Shown: piece by piece, positions 36,650 to 48,866 of the stretch | Layout: each line of letters starts with the position of its first letter | How positions within the stretch are numbered: position 1 is the first letter of the stretch | Assembly: GCA_019914945.1 (NCBI GenBank) | Contig: CM034109.1 | Span: 4,836,001 to 4,900,000, forward strand | Direction of reading: 5' to 3' | Length of the DNA: 64,000 nt | From: Typha latifolia | Taxonomy: Eukaryota > Streptophyta > Magnoliopsida > Poales > Typhaceae | The notes under the pieces: model-generated | Told to the model about the DNA's origin: nothing | What the model saw: the letters and a program-made list of their open reading frames with translations, nothing else | The model's database searches: none | Made by a program: the position numbers and the translations under genes

Positions 36650-37104
36650 GCTGTTGGGCTGGGCTAGGCCCATCCCATAGCTAAGGTGCTCGGGTTGGGC
36701 AACACCCAATATGAGTGGCAGTCCCCAGCCTTATTGGCTAGGGTGTTGCACCGAAGGGGAGGTACCTCCTCTCTTCCCTCCACCTAGCTTGAAAATTGGG
36801 AGTGCTCGGATTGGGCACCACCTAGCCTAAGCAATAGTCCCCACGACTAGGGCACTAAAGAAGAGGGAAGGTACCTTCTTCCCTCCCTCCACCTAGCCCA
36901 AGTTCGGGTGTGCTTCGGTTGGCTCCACCCCGGCCCGAGCGGCAGTCCCAGCCTAATCGGCTAGGGCGCTGCACCAAAGAGGAGGTACCTCCTCCCCTCC
37001 CTCCACCCAGCTTGAATCCAAGTGTAGTCAGATTGGGCACCACCCAGCCCAAGTGGCAATCCCTAGCCTAATTGGATAGGGCACTAAACCAGAGGGGAGG
37101 TACC
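36650..37104. repeat. Tandem ~109-115-bp units inside the solo LTR
   Basis: The site 'ggtacc' with a flanking purine/pyrimidine palindrome (gaggtacctcctc) recurs at 36761, 36870, 36984 and 37099, with 'gggcaccacc(t/c)agccc' and 'gctagggcg(c)' between. A further copy at 37917 is separated by a ~0.7-kb insertion. Confidence 0.75.
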
Positions 37105-37790
37105 AATGTTTTGAAAGGAGACAGCGGGTGGTGGGAGGTCTAGCATTTTTAATATTAAAAAATAAGGCTTGTGACAAGGCGGTCTAGCATTTTAATATTA
37201 AAAAATAAATAATAAAATTTAAGGTGTATAATACATAATATACATTATATACATGAGAGAGGGAGTGAGAGAGTGCGAGAGTGAAAGAGAGTGTTAGATC
37301 ATGAGCGAGTGACTAAGTGAGAGAGAAAGGGAAAGAGAACAATGACCATACCTTTCCCACCAATTGTCATCCCTTTTGTCACTATTGCCGCATGTTGCCG
37401 CAAGCCGCCACTTTAGCTGCCTTTTTGCTCGCTACCGCCGGCCATGGAAGGGAGAGCCAAAGAGGACGAGAAAGGGGTTAGGGATTTAAGGTTTCACTAA
37501 GTGAGAGATGAGAGTAGTGAGAGAGAGAGGGGAAGAAAGAGAGGATTTTTTATACATAATTGGTTAGTTGTTTTAAGTGGATATCCCGATTTGTTTCTAT
37601 CATTTTAACCAATAAGTCGATAAAGTGGCTGAATCATAGCCTGCCTTATCGGCCCCTGCAACTCACCTAGCGCCTTTTGGTGCTCTAGTGACTTATCGAG
37701 GTGGATTGGTCAGGCAACCAGTATGTCACCTTTGCATAGTGGCTGTAATTTTTTGCTTTTTTCAATACCTCATGAGGTACCTTTTACCCT
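37105..37790. other. Probable insertion within the LTR tandem units
   Basis: The LTR tandem pattern breaks at 37105 ('aatgttttgaaagg') and resumes near 37795-37860. The intervening DNA contains AT-rich and GAGA stretches and a short GC-rich piece. It has no coding frame and may be a small DNA transposon; its ends were not resolved. Confidence 0.4.
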
Positions 37791-38332
37791 CTCGGACGAG
37801 CTCAGTTAGGCATTAGCCAGCCTGAGTCCTAAGACCTGAGCGTGCTCGAGTTGAGCACCACCTAGCCCCGTCGACAGTCCGCAAGCTAATCAGTTGGGGC
37901 GCTACACTAGAGGGGAGGTACCTCCTCTCCTCCCCTCCTACAAACACTAACACCACCCCACGAGAAGTGGGGAACCCATGCCGACGACCAACTGTCGCCT
38001 CACTATCAAAGGTGGAGGGAGGATGTAGGCTCCAGGCTTGAAGCGCCACACCGTCGCCTACTACAATGACAACCACGACAATGATTGGATAGAAGGGGGA
38101 ATATTGGAAAGAGGAGGGTGAAGGGAGTGAATCGAGGGGAGGGGAAGAAATAGGAAGAGAGAGAGAGAAGGGATGGTGGCGGCCCTCTACCCAAGGTCCG
38201 CCCTCTGCGCAAGCCGACGTTGGCGTGCACAAGCCTGTCCCCTCCACCACTCTCCCTCTTTTTTTGGAGGTGTTACATATAGAATAAAAGAAAGAACAGT
38301 TAAGGGATTAAAGAAGAAGAAAAATAGTAGAT

Positions 38333-38333
<1 letters not shown>

Positions 38334-38381
<48 letters not shown>
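38334..38381 (+). repeat. GAA microsatellite
   Basis: An essentially uninterrupted run of about 16 AAG/GAA triplets, next to the right edge of the solo LTR. The same triplet in shorter tracts marks the AT-rich family throughout (for example 44826-44910). Confidence 0.95.
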
Positions 38382-38383
<2 letters not shown>

Positions 38384-38569
38384 GAAGAAAATATATTAAC
38401 AATTTTTGTAAATATAATAACAACTTTCATTAATTTTTATCGACTTTCATTATTTTTTCTTTATATTGTAGAATTTATACACTTCATTGTTACAATTTAG
38501 ATAGAAATAATAATTATAGAGTTATATTTTTTGTTATTTAACTAATCCTAATTATTTTACCACTGTCTC

Positions 38570-40065
38570 CGATTATTCTTTTATTTTATTAATTAAAAAA
38601 TATTATTAATACTTGTATAGAAAATAAAGAATGATTAAGAGATAGAAGAAGAAGAAGAAAAATAAGAAACAATAAAAGAAAAGAAGAAGTATAATAAAAT
38701 AATTATATATATTAACAACTTTCGTCAATATAATAACAATTTGTTTTTACTTTAACAACTTTTGCGAAAGTCTGTAATATAATTTCTTCTTTTCCTTCTA
38801 GTTTTTCTTTTTCCTTATTGTTTATTCTTCTTTTTCTTTTTCTATTTTTTTCTTCTATCTCTTAATCAATCTTTTTTCTTATACAAGTCTCTATAATCAC
38901 TCTTTAATTAATAAAATAAAAATTAATTGGAGATAGTGGGAAGATAATTAAGATTAGTTAAATAATAAAAATATAACTCTACAGGATTATTATTTGTTTC
39001 AATATAAATTATATTGGTGAAATATATAAATTTTGTAATGTACAGAAAAACATCAAAAGTTATTAAAAGTTAATGAAAGTTGTTAATATAATTTATTATT
39101 TTCCTTTTATTTCTTCTTTTTCTTATTGTTTGTTATTCTTCTCCTTCTTTTTTTTCGTTATTACTTCATGTTCTTGTTCTTCTTTTTCAATCTCTTAATC
39201 ATTCTTTATTTCTATACAAGTCTTTATAATCTTTTTTAATTAATAAAATATGAGATTAATTAGAGATTATGGTGCCATAATTAGGATTAGTTATATAACA
39301 AATAAATATGACTATATATGATTCTTATTTATTTCTATATAAATTATAATAGTGAAGTATATAAATTCTACAATGTAAAGAAAAAATAATAAAAATTATT
39401 AAAAATTAATAAAAGTTATTAGTATATTTGCAAAAGTTGTTAATATATATTCTTTCATTTTCTTCTTCTTCTTCAATCCCTTAATCATTCTCTCTTTCTT
39501 TTCCTATATATCTAATCACTCTTTAATAAATAAAGTAGAGATTAATTGGAGATAGTGGTGTGATAATTATAAATTTTTAAATAATAGAAATTTCACATAA
39601 TTATTATTTGTTTCTATGGAAATTGTAATTGTGAAGTTTATAAATTCTACAATGTATTACAAAACTCGAAAGCTATTAATAATTAATGAAAATTATTATT
39701 ATATTTGTAAAAGTTTTTAATATATTTTCTTTGTTTTTTTCTACTTTTTATCTATTATTGCTTCTTCTTCTATGCCTTAACCATTCTTTTTATTTTATTT
39801 TATATAAGTCTCTGTAATCCTATTTAATTAATAAAAGAAAAGATTAATCGGAGATAGTTGTGAGATAATTAGATAATCCTCTCTTGTACTTTGTCATAAT
39901 AATCTCTCCACTATCTCTTATTAATCTTTTAATTTATTAATTCAAGAGTGAGTAGATAGGCTTGTATAGAAAAAATAGAATAATTAAGGGATAGAAGTAG
40001 AAAAAAACGTAATAGATTAAGAAGAAGAAGGAAGGAACAACAGTAGAAAAGAAGAAGAAGAAGAA
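38570..40065. repeat. Degenerate tandem units of about 300-330 bp
   Basis: The block '(t)taat(t/c)ggagatagtgg' recurs near 38930, 39262, 39548 and 39853. Between occurrences there is a fixed order: 'attatttgttt', 'tgaa(a/g)tatataaattct', 'gttaatata', a TTC-rich run, 'cttaatcattc', 'tttaattaataaa'. This is a diverged tandem array within the AT-rich family. Confidence 0.65.
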
Positions 40066-41448
40066 AAACATATTAACTTTCATTTTTTTCTCTTAGGGTT
40101 ATTTGCATCGAAAATCTACTTGGTTTTTTATTTGGCGAGACAGGGTCATTTTCAGTTTCTCTTGCACTTAAATTTATTTTCTTACTTTTCTTTCAACTTT
40201 GCCTTTTCTATCATTTAGTGCCTCATTAAATATTGACGGAACATTAGAAGAGAGAGAGAAATTACCCATACTCATCTTCTTCTTTATCTTCATCTTCTTC
40301 ATCTTCTACTTCATATGTTGCTACTAATCTATCTTCTTCATCAACATCATCTTCCGCTGCTCCTTTTTCTCTATTAATTCTTTCTTTTTTAATATAAGTC
40401 ACTACGAATTTCATACTTAAACTATGAATTCTTCATTCCACTGTAGATATATTTCAAATCTGAAGAAACTCCGAATAAAAAAGTTCTAAATCATGATGTC
40501 ATATATTTTATCTAATTAGTTTTATAATTTTTGGACTTCAAATGAATATCTTGTGAATATTTTTTTAAAACTACGCATAATTGAAATTTTATAGTTTAAG
40601 TACCGAATTTGTACTTAAAATATGAATTTCGTACTTAAACTACGAAATTCTAATTCTGCATAATTTTAGCAAAATATTCAAAAGATATGCTTCTGACATC
40701 TAAAAAATATGAAACTAATTGGATAAAATCCGTGATATCATAATCTAAAACTTTTGTATTTGGAGTTTCTTCATATTTGAAATTTATCCATAGTGAAACA
40801 AAGAATTTGACAAGAAAGTCATAGTTTAAGTATGAAATTCACTATTTAAATACGAAATTTATAGTTTAAGTATGAAATTTTGACAATAATTCATATTTTT
40901 TTAAGTATATATTGTAATTTACATGTAATATTAGATTAACTTTTTTATTCGGAGTTTTTTTAGATTCGAAATATATGTACAATAGAATGAAGAATTCATA
41001 GTTTAGGTATGAAATTCGTAGTTTTAGTATAAAATTATAACAAAAATTTATAGTTTAAACTATCTCTAATTAGTTTCTTACTGTATTAATTAAAAAGTGA
41101 TTAGAGAGAGTTGTATAAAAGAAAAATCTCTAATTAGTCACTTTCGTAAATATAATAATAACTTTCATTCATTTTTAACAACTTTTGTTAGTTTTTTTTA
41201 CATTGCAAAATTTATATGTTTCAGCATTACAATTTATATATAAACAAATTACAGATAGTTTAAATAATAAAAGCTCCTTAATTAATATTTCAGAAATATA
41301 ACTTAATCTAATATTACAAGTAAATTATAATATATACTTAAAAATCTATAAATTATTGTTAGAATTTCATACTTAAACTAAGAATTCTTCATTTCCCTAT
41401 AGATATATTTTGAATATGAAGAAACTCCGAATAAAAAAAAATTAGATA

Positions 41449-41656
41449 TTTTTTTTTGACACCAAATAATAACTTTCATTCATTCCAACTTAAAGCTACA
41501 GTTCAGACCGAAAGGTGGATTAGTCCATTCTTCACTAATACATTCTTGAATAGCAAGACTAGCAAGAGTATGAGCCTTTATGTTGTTACCCCTGCTCGTA
41601 GACAATTTGTACTTAAAATCGAGTTTTCAAAACTATGCACAATTGGATAAAATTTC
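41449..41656 (-). mobile_element. LINE 3'-end fragment with poly-A
   Basis: On the minus strand about 38 codons (GNNIKAHTLASLAIQE, then EEWTNPPFG) resemble the C-terminus of the RNase H domain of plant LINEs, followed by a stop and a short 3' tail ending in an A run (T run at 41449-41456 on the plus strand). TAGATA flanks the piece at 41443-41448 and 41657-41662, a possible target duplication. The part at 41610-41656 resembles the surrounding AT-rich repeat, so the 5' junction may be chimeric. Confidence 0.5.
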
Positions 41657-43129
41657 TAGATATGATGTCATATATTTTATCCAATTAGTTTCATAATTTT
41701 TGGACTTCAGATGATTATCTTGCGAATATTTTTTCAAAACTGTGCACAATTAAAAATTTATAGTTTAAGTATGAAATTTGCAATTAAAGTGTGAATTTTG
41801 TACTAAAATTATACAAAATTCTAGTTTTGTATAATTTTAGTAAAATATTTAAAAGATATGTATCTGACATTCAAAAAATATGAAATTAATTAGATAAAAT
41901 TTGTGACATCATGATCTAGAACTTTTGTATGTAGAGTTTCTTTATATTTGAAATTCATCTACAATAAAATAAAGAAGTTGATAAGAAATTCGTAGTTTAA
42001 GTATGAAATTCATACTTTAAGTGCAAAATTCATATGTTAAGTATGAAATTCTTTATTTCGCTATAGATATATTTTGAATATGAAGAAATTCCAAATAAAA
42101 AAGTTCTAGATCATGATGTTATATATTTTATCCAATTTGTTTCATAATTTTTGGACTTCAAATGATTATCTTATGAATATTTTCTCAAAACTATGCATAA
42201 TTAAAATTTCATAGCTTAAGTACGAAATTTATACATTCCGCTGCAGATATATACGAATATGAAGAAACTCTGAATAAAAATGTTCTATATCATGATGTCA
42301 TAGATTTTACGCAATTTGTTTAATAATTTTTGAACTTCAAATGATTATCTTATGAATATTTTTTCAAAACTATACACAACTGAAATTTCATAGTTTAAGT
42401 ACGAAATTTGTACTTAAAGTATGAATTTCGTACTTAAACTACAAAATTCTAATGCTGCGTAATTTAGCAAAATATTTAAAAGATATGCATGTGACATCCA
42501 AAAAATATGAAACTAATTGGATAATGAACTAAAACTTTTGTATTTAGAGTTTCTTCATATTTGAAATTTATCTATAGTGAAACGAGGAATTTGACAAGAA
42601 ATTCATAATTTGAATATGAAATTCGTAAATTAAGTATGAAATTCGTAGTTTAAGTATGAAATTCTAACAATAATTCAAAGTTTTTAAGTTATATTTTTGA
42701 AACATTGATTAAGGAGTTTTTATTTATTTAAACTATCTCTAATTTGTTTATATGTAAATACAGTGAAATATATGAATTCTGCAATGTAAAAAAATAACGA
42801 AAGTTGTTATAAATAAAGAAAAGTTGTTATCATATTTATGAAGGTGATTAATTAGAGATATTTTTTTTCTATACAAGTCTCTCTAATCGCATTTTAATAA
42901 ATACAGTAAAATACTAATTAGAGATAGTTTAAACTATAAATTTGTTAGAATTTTATACTTAAACTATGAATTTCGTACTTAAACTATAAATTCCTCGTTC
43001 TATTGTAGATATATTTCAAATATAAAGAAACTTTAAATAAAAAAGTTAATCTAATATTATAAGTAAATTACAATACTTAAAAAACTATGAATTATTGTTA
43101 GAGTTTCATACTTAAACTACCAATTTCAT

Positions 43130-44009
43130 TGATACACCTTGTTAGAGTTTTTTCTTATTGCATTAGTTGTTTATTTTTATTAAAATAAAATTTCTGTAGG
43201 TCGTGTTCGAACGCCCTTGCGAACACCTGCATAAGGTTCGCAAATATAGAGAACGCGAAATGCATGTTCGAACACCTACATCGCGTTCGCACATACAGAA
43301 AATGTCTTTTGTGCGTTCGAATATGATCATACATGTTCAAACGTGATCGGCGGGATTACAGTAGGATTAGGGTTAGTTATTGTTATTAGGGCATGTTGGC
43401 TAGCCTCTTGCCTCCTTGTGTTCATTCTCAGCCCTTCAGTAAGGAAGACAAGACTACTTGAACGAAGCGGAAATATAAAGATATGGATGGCAGCCAAATT
43501 CATTATGCTATTGGATTATTGATTTTTTGCCTCCTCTCTTCTCTCTATTCTCTCTACTCTAATCTCCGTACTCCCTCTTCACCAACCTACCACCTCTACC
43601 GTTGGTAAGGTCTCTCTTAACTTCTAATCTCCCTCGTCTATCGAGTCCTGCCTCTTCTGTCGAGTCCTCCCTCTTCTTTGGATCTCAACCACTTCTTCTC
43701 CTTCGTCTATATCCTTTAAACTACACCACCCATCCACCCTCATCTCTATTATCATCCATAACCCTAACTTTCACTCCACCCGTCACCACCACCATCATTC
43801 GCACTAAGTCATACTTTCGTCCAAGTTTTAGTTTGAAACTATGAAACCGTAATACAAAAAATGTAGATCAGGGAGTTACGGATCAATTCCACTTAGTTTC
43901 ATAATTTTCTAAATACGGGAGAATAGTTGGTGAATATTTTTTCTCAATTATGTGGACTGCTTCCTACAATAAATTCAGATCTTAAAGTAATCATTTCGTA
44001 GCCTTATCA
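43130..44009 (+). mobile_element. Solo gypsy LTR, TSD TTCAT
   Basis: 880 bp from TGATACACCTTG to 'gccttatca', flanked by perfect TTCAT duplications (43125-43129 and 44010-44014). It is plus-oriented and the best reference for the LTR family of elements E and J. The motif cluster lies at 43200-43350. It interrupts one of the palindromic AT-rich units. Confidence 0.93.
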
Positions 44010-45475
44010 TTCATACTTAAGCTACCAATTTCATACTTTAAGTACAAAATTTCAGTTGTGCATTATTTTGAAAAAATATTCATAAGATAATCATTTGAAG
44101 TGAAAAAATTATGAAACTAATTAGATAAAATCTATGACATCATGATCTAGAACCTTTTTATTCGAAGTTTCTGTAGTTTGAAATATATTTACAGCAGAAC
44201 GAAGAATTTCATACTTAAAGTACGAATTTTATACTTATACTATAAATTTCATACTTAAATTATGAATTTCATACTTGAACTATGAATTTCTTGTCAAATT
44301 CTTTATTTCATTGTAAATAAATTTTAAATATGAAGAAACTCAAAATACAAAAGTTCTAGATCATGATGTCACAGATTTTATCCAATTAGTTTCCTATTTT
44401 TTGGATGTTAAATATTTGAATATTTTTCTAAATTACGTAATATTAGAATTTTATAGTTTAAGTACGAAATTCATACTTTAAGTACAAATTTCGTACTTAA
44501 ACAGCGAAATTTCAATTATGAACAGTTTAAAAAAAATTCAGAAGATAATCATTTGAAGTCTAAAAATTATGAAACCAATTGGATAAAATCTATGACATCA
44601 TGATCTAGAACTTTTTTATTCGAAGTTTTTCATATTCAAAATATATCTACAGCGGAATAAAGAATTCATAGTTTAAGTACGAAATTCGTAGTTTAAGTAT
44701 AAAATTCTAACAAAAAAATCACAATTTAAACTATCTCTGATTAATCTCTTATTTTATTAATTAAAAAGCGATTAAAAACTTGTATAAAAAAGAACGAATT
44801 AAGAGATAGAAGAAGGAGCAATAGAAGAAGAAGATAATGAAGAAGACGGCGTAGAACTAGCAGCAACTTATGAAGTAGAAGATGAAGAAGATGAAGAAGA
44901 AGATGAGTACGGGTCATTTCTCTCTCTTATAGTATCCCGTCAACATTTAATGAGGCACCAAATGATAGAAATAACAAAATTAGAAGAAAAGTAAGACAAA
45001 AGCCTCAAGTGTAAGAGAAATCGAAAATGACCCTATCTTATCAAATCGAATACTAAGTGGGTTTTCGATGCAAATAACCGTTTTTCTATACACTTTATAC
45101 GTTTCGTAAATATAAGGACAGTGGCTGAACAAGCAAAAGAAGGAAAAGAAGAAAAATAAGAAAAATAAGAATAAGAAAAGGAAGATCAAGAAGAATAAGA
45201 AAAGGAAGATCAAGAAGAAAAAGAAGAATAAGAAAAATAATAATAAATAATTGTAGTATATAAAGTAGAAGATGAAGAAAAAGAAGATGATGAAAAAGAA
45301 GAGTACGGAGCAATATTCTCTCGTATAGTGTCCCATCAATATTTAATAAGGCATTAAATAATAGAAGGACAAAGTTGGAAGAAAAATAAGAAAAAAAATC
45401 TCAAGTGTAAGGAAAACCGAAAAAGATCTTGCCTCACAAAATCGAAACTAAGTAGATTTTTAGTGCAAATAACCC

Positions 45476-45966
45476 TTAATATAACAATAAGCCATATTTT
45501 CAGAATTAACAATAAATTTTTAATCTTTTATCAACAACTTTAAAGCCCAAATTTGGGCTAGGAAGTGGGTTGCCACCCAAGTCAATTAGTCTAGTTAGGC
45601 CCCTTTGGCCCAGCTATTGCCTAGCCAATGGTTTGGGCCCAGCCCAACCCAAGGCAAAGCCTAACTCAGAGGTTGGGCTATGCCAACCCACCATTTTATT
45701 CCTCAAGATGCAAGGGAGAAAATGCAAGGATGAGGGAACAAGTCAATCAGCTAGGAGAGAGCAACTAATGATGCATGGGTGTATCACCATGCCAAGAGGT
45801 GATCTGGTAAATATTTTTTATTAAATTAGCTATCCTAATAGGTGAACCACTAGTTGAACCAATAACCAAGTAACCTAAATTCTGAGCAGGTCAATATCCG
45901 ATCCGATTTTGATAACTATGGTCTTAGCTCCTAGACATAAGTAGGTGGTCTCACATGGTGTGAAAT
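45476..45966. other. Unassigned DNA between repeats
   Basis: A GC-richer stretch with 'gcccagcccaaccc' (45630) and a T-rich end. The 84-codon frame at 45570-45824 has no recognisable domain. No gene supported. Confidence 0.4.
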
Positions 45967-46291
45967 TGTAACACCCTCGTCCAGCACAGGCACGTGCACA
46001 CCCACGCGCTTACATTACATGACATGCATGGCGCATGCGACAAGACTAACGGGGCCTGTTATGCACCGAATATACACATTTGTTCACATAATCCACCTCA
46101 AAATAAATTATGTTATCATCTAAATAAACAAGCTAAAATAGCAAAATCCAGATATACAATGATTAACCTAGACTACTTACTACATAATCTGGCAGGATCT
46201 AATAGGCCATGGCAAAACATCAAGATACAATAAATACACTAATATCGTCCAACCTATATAACATTTCCTATTATATAAAACACGATCTAAT
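45967..46291 (-). repeat. Tekay-like LTR end, truncated
   Basis: Starts TGTAACACCCTCG at 45967 and resembles the reverse complement of the end of the LTR at 19.3 kb ('acgtgcacacccacgcg'). It is cut at 46292 by LTR J and forms the outermost visible layer of the nest. Confidence 0.5.
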
Positions 46292-46825
46292 TGATATACC
46301 TTATGAGAGTCTTTTTTTATTGTGCTAGTTATTTAATTCAAAAAAATAATAAAAAAATAAGGATGCTGTATATTGCATTCGATCACAGGAGGGGGTGCAT
46401 TTGAATGCCCTTGTGAATGCCTACAGGCGTTCACATCGACAAAGAACGCAATTTGTGCGTTCGAATGCGCTCGACCCCGTTTGAACGCCCGCGTGCGAAC
46501 GTCTACATACGCTCGCATCGACAGCAAACGCACTTTATGCATTCGAATGTGCTCGACCCCGTCCGAACGCGATCGATGAGAATTCACTATTTCTAGGGTT
46601 AATAATTATCATTTTTGGCTTGTTTGGTTGGCCTTTTAAGGTGTGGATGGCAACAAAAAATATTATGATGAATGAATCTTGATTTCTATCTCCTTCTATT
46701 CTCTCTACCCTAATCTCCCTTCCCCTTCCTTCAAGCCTTAGCCGTGCGCCATCTCAACATCGGTGTTTGTCTAATCTCCCTCGTCCATCGAGTCCTCCCC
46801 CTCCTTGGGATCTCAGCCACTTATC
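46292..46825 (+). repeat. Gypsy LTR J, 5' part, interrupted by element C
   Basis: Plus orientation, starting TGATATACCTTATG and colinear with the solo LTR 43130-44009 through 'ctccttgggatctcagccac'. It is then cut at 46826 by the LTR of gypsy C. The motif cluster lies at 46380-46580. The remainder lies beyond the nested elements, outside the window. Confidence 0.75.
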
Positions 46826-47707
46826 TGATACGATCTCCCCTTGGGCTAAGACTCGATCTCTTCCAATTCACGGATCGATATGAAATTTGGATATGTTGTA
46901 GCCCCAGAAAAGAGCTTTCTAATAAATTAAGTTTCAGGTGAATCGGATATGCGGATCTCGAGATATCATTTGATTATTGGACAAATATCAGGGTGGTCTG
47001 TTTAAGATCCGTAGATAGAGGCACGAGATCCTAGGATGATGGTGGTTGGAGGTGGACCAAAATTTGTGGGGTGGCACCGGTGAAAATTGGTGATGGAAAG
47101 GTTATGGTTGATGGAAGGGTTAGGGCAAGTGTTGGATAGATTGAAAGAAAGGGGAGGTTGCAAGGCCCCTAAGGGTCTAGGGTGATTGGCCGGTCGAGGG
47201 AGGTTAGAAGCGGCGTCGCCGGAGATTGAGGGAACGAGAGCGAAGAAGACGAATGAGGCAAGGCAAAACTCAATTATTCAATAATAATCTTTTGGTTGCC
47301 ATCCACATCCCTTTTAGAGGCTAACCAAACAACTCAAAATTAACCCTAAACAATACAATTTCGCCGATCGCGTTTGAACGAGCCTGACCGCGTTTGAACG
47401 CACCGAGTTCGCTCTTCTCTGGATTTACAAATGCGATGCAGGCATTCAAACGCGCGATCGAACGCGCCTATTTCCTACTTCTCTGGATTTACAAATTCGT
47501 TTGAACGAACCAATGAACGCGATGTACGCGATGAATGCACACTCTCACAACCCATTCACAACTGCGTTCGAACTCACTCCACCTGCGTTCGAACACGACT
47601 TACAAAAAACTTATTTTCTTGAAAATTAAATATTAAAACAAGAAACAAAGACACTCCTAACATGAATCGATGCTTGAGACGACATCGGTGAAGTCGGAAT
47701 CGTATCA
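46826..47707 (-). repeat. Gypsy C, 3' LTR
   Basis: 882 bp, TGATACGATCTCC (46826) to 'gtcggaatcgtatca' (47707), with motif cluster 47365-47600. Same family as the LTRs of A and B, more diverged. Confidence 0.9.
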
Positions 47708-48866
47708 ATCGACCACGCTTCCGCAACCTTATCCTCAAGGTTTGAAATTTGGGAAGTGATCCAAGATATCTGACTCTAGCTCCCATGTAGACTCGTCAGT
47801 AGGTTTGCCCAGCCACTCTATCAACACTTCAGTCTCCAATTTGGATCCATGGCGTCTTCTCCTGCGGCCTATGACTCGGACCAGTTCAGTGGGGCCATCT
47901 TCCTTCATTGGTTCGGGTAAGGCCGAACCCACCACATGGTTAGGCCCGATCTAGGCCTTCAATGCCGATACATGGAAGACTGGATGTATCCTAGTTCCTT
48001 TAGGTAGGTCCAACCAGTAAGCTACTGGACCAATTCGTTGTAGCACTCGGTACGGACCAAAGTACTTGTGACCCAACTTCTGGTTTAAAATTGGCCTCAA
48101 TGTGGATTATTGGTACGGTTGAGCTCGAACAAACACCAATTGATCCACCTCAAACTCTCGCTCACGCCGGCCTTTGTCATGAGTCTACTTCATGCGATTT
48201 TGGGCTGTTGCTAGGTGCATCTTGAGTCGTCTCAAGGTTTCATCTCGATCAGCAACTTCCAAGTCAAGCTCAATCCTATCCTCCGCCGCGAGTCTATCGT
48301 AGGCACGCAAAACAGGGGGAGTGCGCCCATAAACCGCCTCAAAGGGGGTCATGTCGATGCTAGAGTGATGAGTAGTATTGTATGCCCACTCGGCCCATGG
48401 AAGGAATTTGACCCAATCCTTTGGTTGATCCACCACAAAGCATCGCAAGTATTGCTCTAGTCCGCGATTCACCACCTCAGTTTGGCCATTCGTCTCGGGG
48501 TGATACGCTAAAGTAAGGTTGATTTGAGTCCCTTGCAATCTGAAGAACTCGGACCAAAACTCGCTGATGAAGATGCGATCTCGATCTGATATGATCGCCC
48601 TAGGCATCCCATGCAAGCGCGCCACTTCCTGAACAAAAATTTCAGCAACCTTTTTCACTGAAAACATGTGCGTCAATGCTATGAATGAGCATATTTGCTC
48701 AGTCTATCCACCACAACGAACACCACTGATTGTCCTCGAATCTCTACCAGCCCCTCGATGAAGTCCATGGAGATGTCCTCCCAAATACGCTCCGGTATAG
48801 GCAGTGGTTGCAGCAGCCCGGTGGGCTTGAGTGCCTCCGATTAACTTTTGTAGATGAGTGGAACCT
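47708..48866 (-). mobile_element. Gypsy C, 3' internal region
   Basis: Chromodomain and integrase portion of a gypsy element, cut at 48866 by the Copia D LTR. The rest of C should lie right of 64 kb, beyond the end of Copia D. Confidence 0.88.
47735..48830 (-). pseudogene. Gypsy C integrase and chromodomain
   Basis: 48185-48676 carries the integrase core from FVQEVARLHGMPRAIISD through SEFWSEFFRLQGTQ, QTEVVNRGLEQY and GMTPFEAVYGRT. 48680-48830 carries the preceding [12 protein letters not shown] part in broken frames. The linker at 47940-48184 has stops. 47735-47935 is the chromodomain (VLIEWLGKPTDESTWELE). It would insert cDNA and steer it to marked chromatin; here it is non-functional. Confidence 0.85.

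Larger units (their letters stand above)
35140..38277 (-). mobile_element. Solo LTR, Tekay-like, TSD TATAG
   Basis: Bounded by TGTAACAATCG (35140) and GGTGTTACA (38277), with perfect TATAG duplications at 35135-35139 and 38278-38282. The minus orientation is inferred because its reverse complement starts TGTAACACCTCC followed by an A run, as in the LTR at 13168. The block 'gggaccctagtcataagccc' (35815) matches the reverse complement of 18850. No internal region. It interrupts the AT-rich repeat family. Confidence 0.9.
40395..44720. repeat. Palindromic AT-rich units (foldback array)
   Basis: A block running 'gaagaaactccgaataaaa', 'gatcatgatgtcat', 'ttttatccaattagtttcat' is followed by 'tagtttaagtacgaaatt' and then by the reverse complements of these blocks in reverse order. 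Arms occur at about 40430-40530 with 40690-40800, 42060-42160 with 42490-42590, and 44140-44170 (inverted) with 44330-44390. Similar pairs lie at 27380-27800 and 28200-28440. Each unit could form a long hairpin. Confidence 0.7.
34121..45475. repeat. AT-rich inverted-repeat family, large composite copy
   Basis: The left end 'agagttatttgcaccaaaa' (34121) and right end 'ttagtgcaaataaccc' (45475) are inverted. A second inverted pair is nested inside at 40096 ('gggttatttgcatcgaaaa') and 45079 ('ttttcgatgcaaataacc'). Next to each end lies the same order: a 'cttgcacttaaa' block, an 'aatgaggcactaaat' block, then GAA/TTC tracts. The interior is non-coding, with tandem and palindromic AT-rich blocks, and is interrupted by solo LTRs at 35140-38277 and 43130-44009. 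A clear target duplication was not found. It may be a large non-autonomous DNA transposon or foldback-type element. Confidence 0.55.

Noticed and set aside
40085..45090. Target-site duplication for the inner inverted-repeat element ('tttttctctta' versus 'tttttctata')
   Set aside because: Similarity is in T-rich DNA, lengths disagree and the element edge is uncertain by a few bases.
44980..45339. Frames rich in Phe/Leu/Ile, or Lys/Glu on the other strand
   Set aside because: Translations of GAA/TTC tracts in the AT-rich repeat family. The same applies to 34443-34688, 38187-38433 and 27261-27461.
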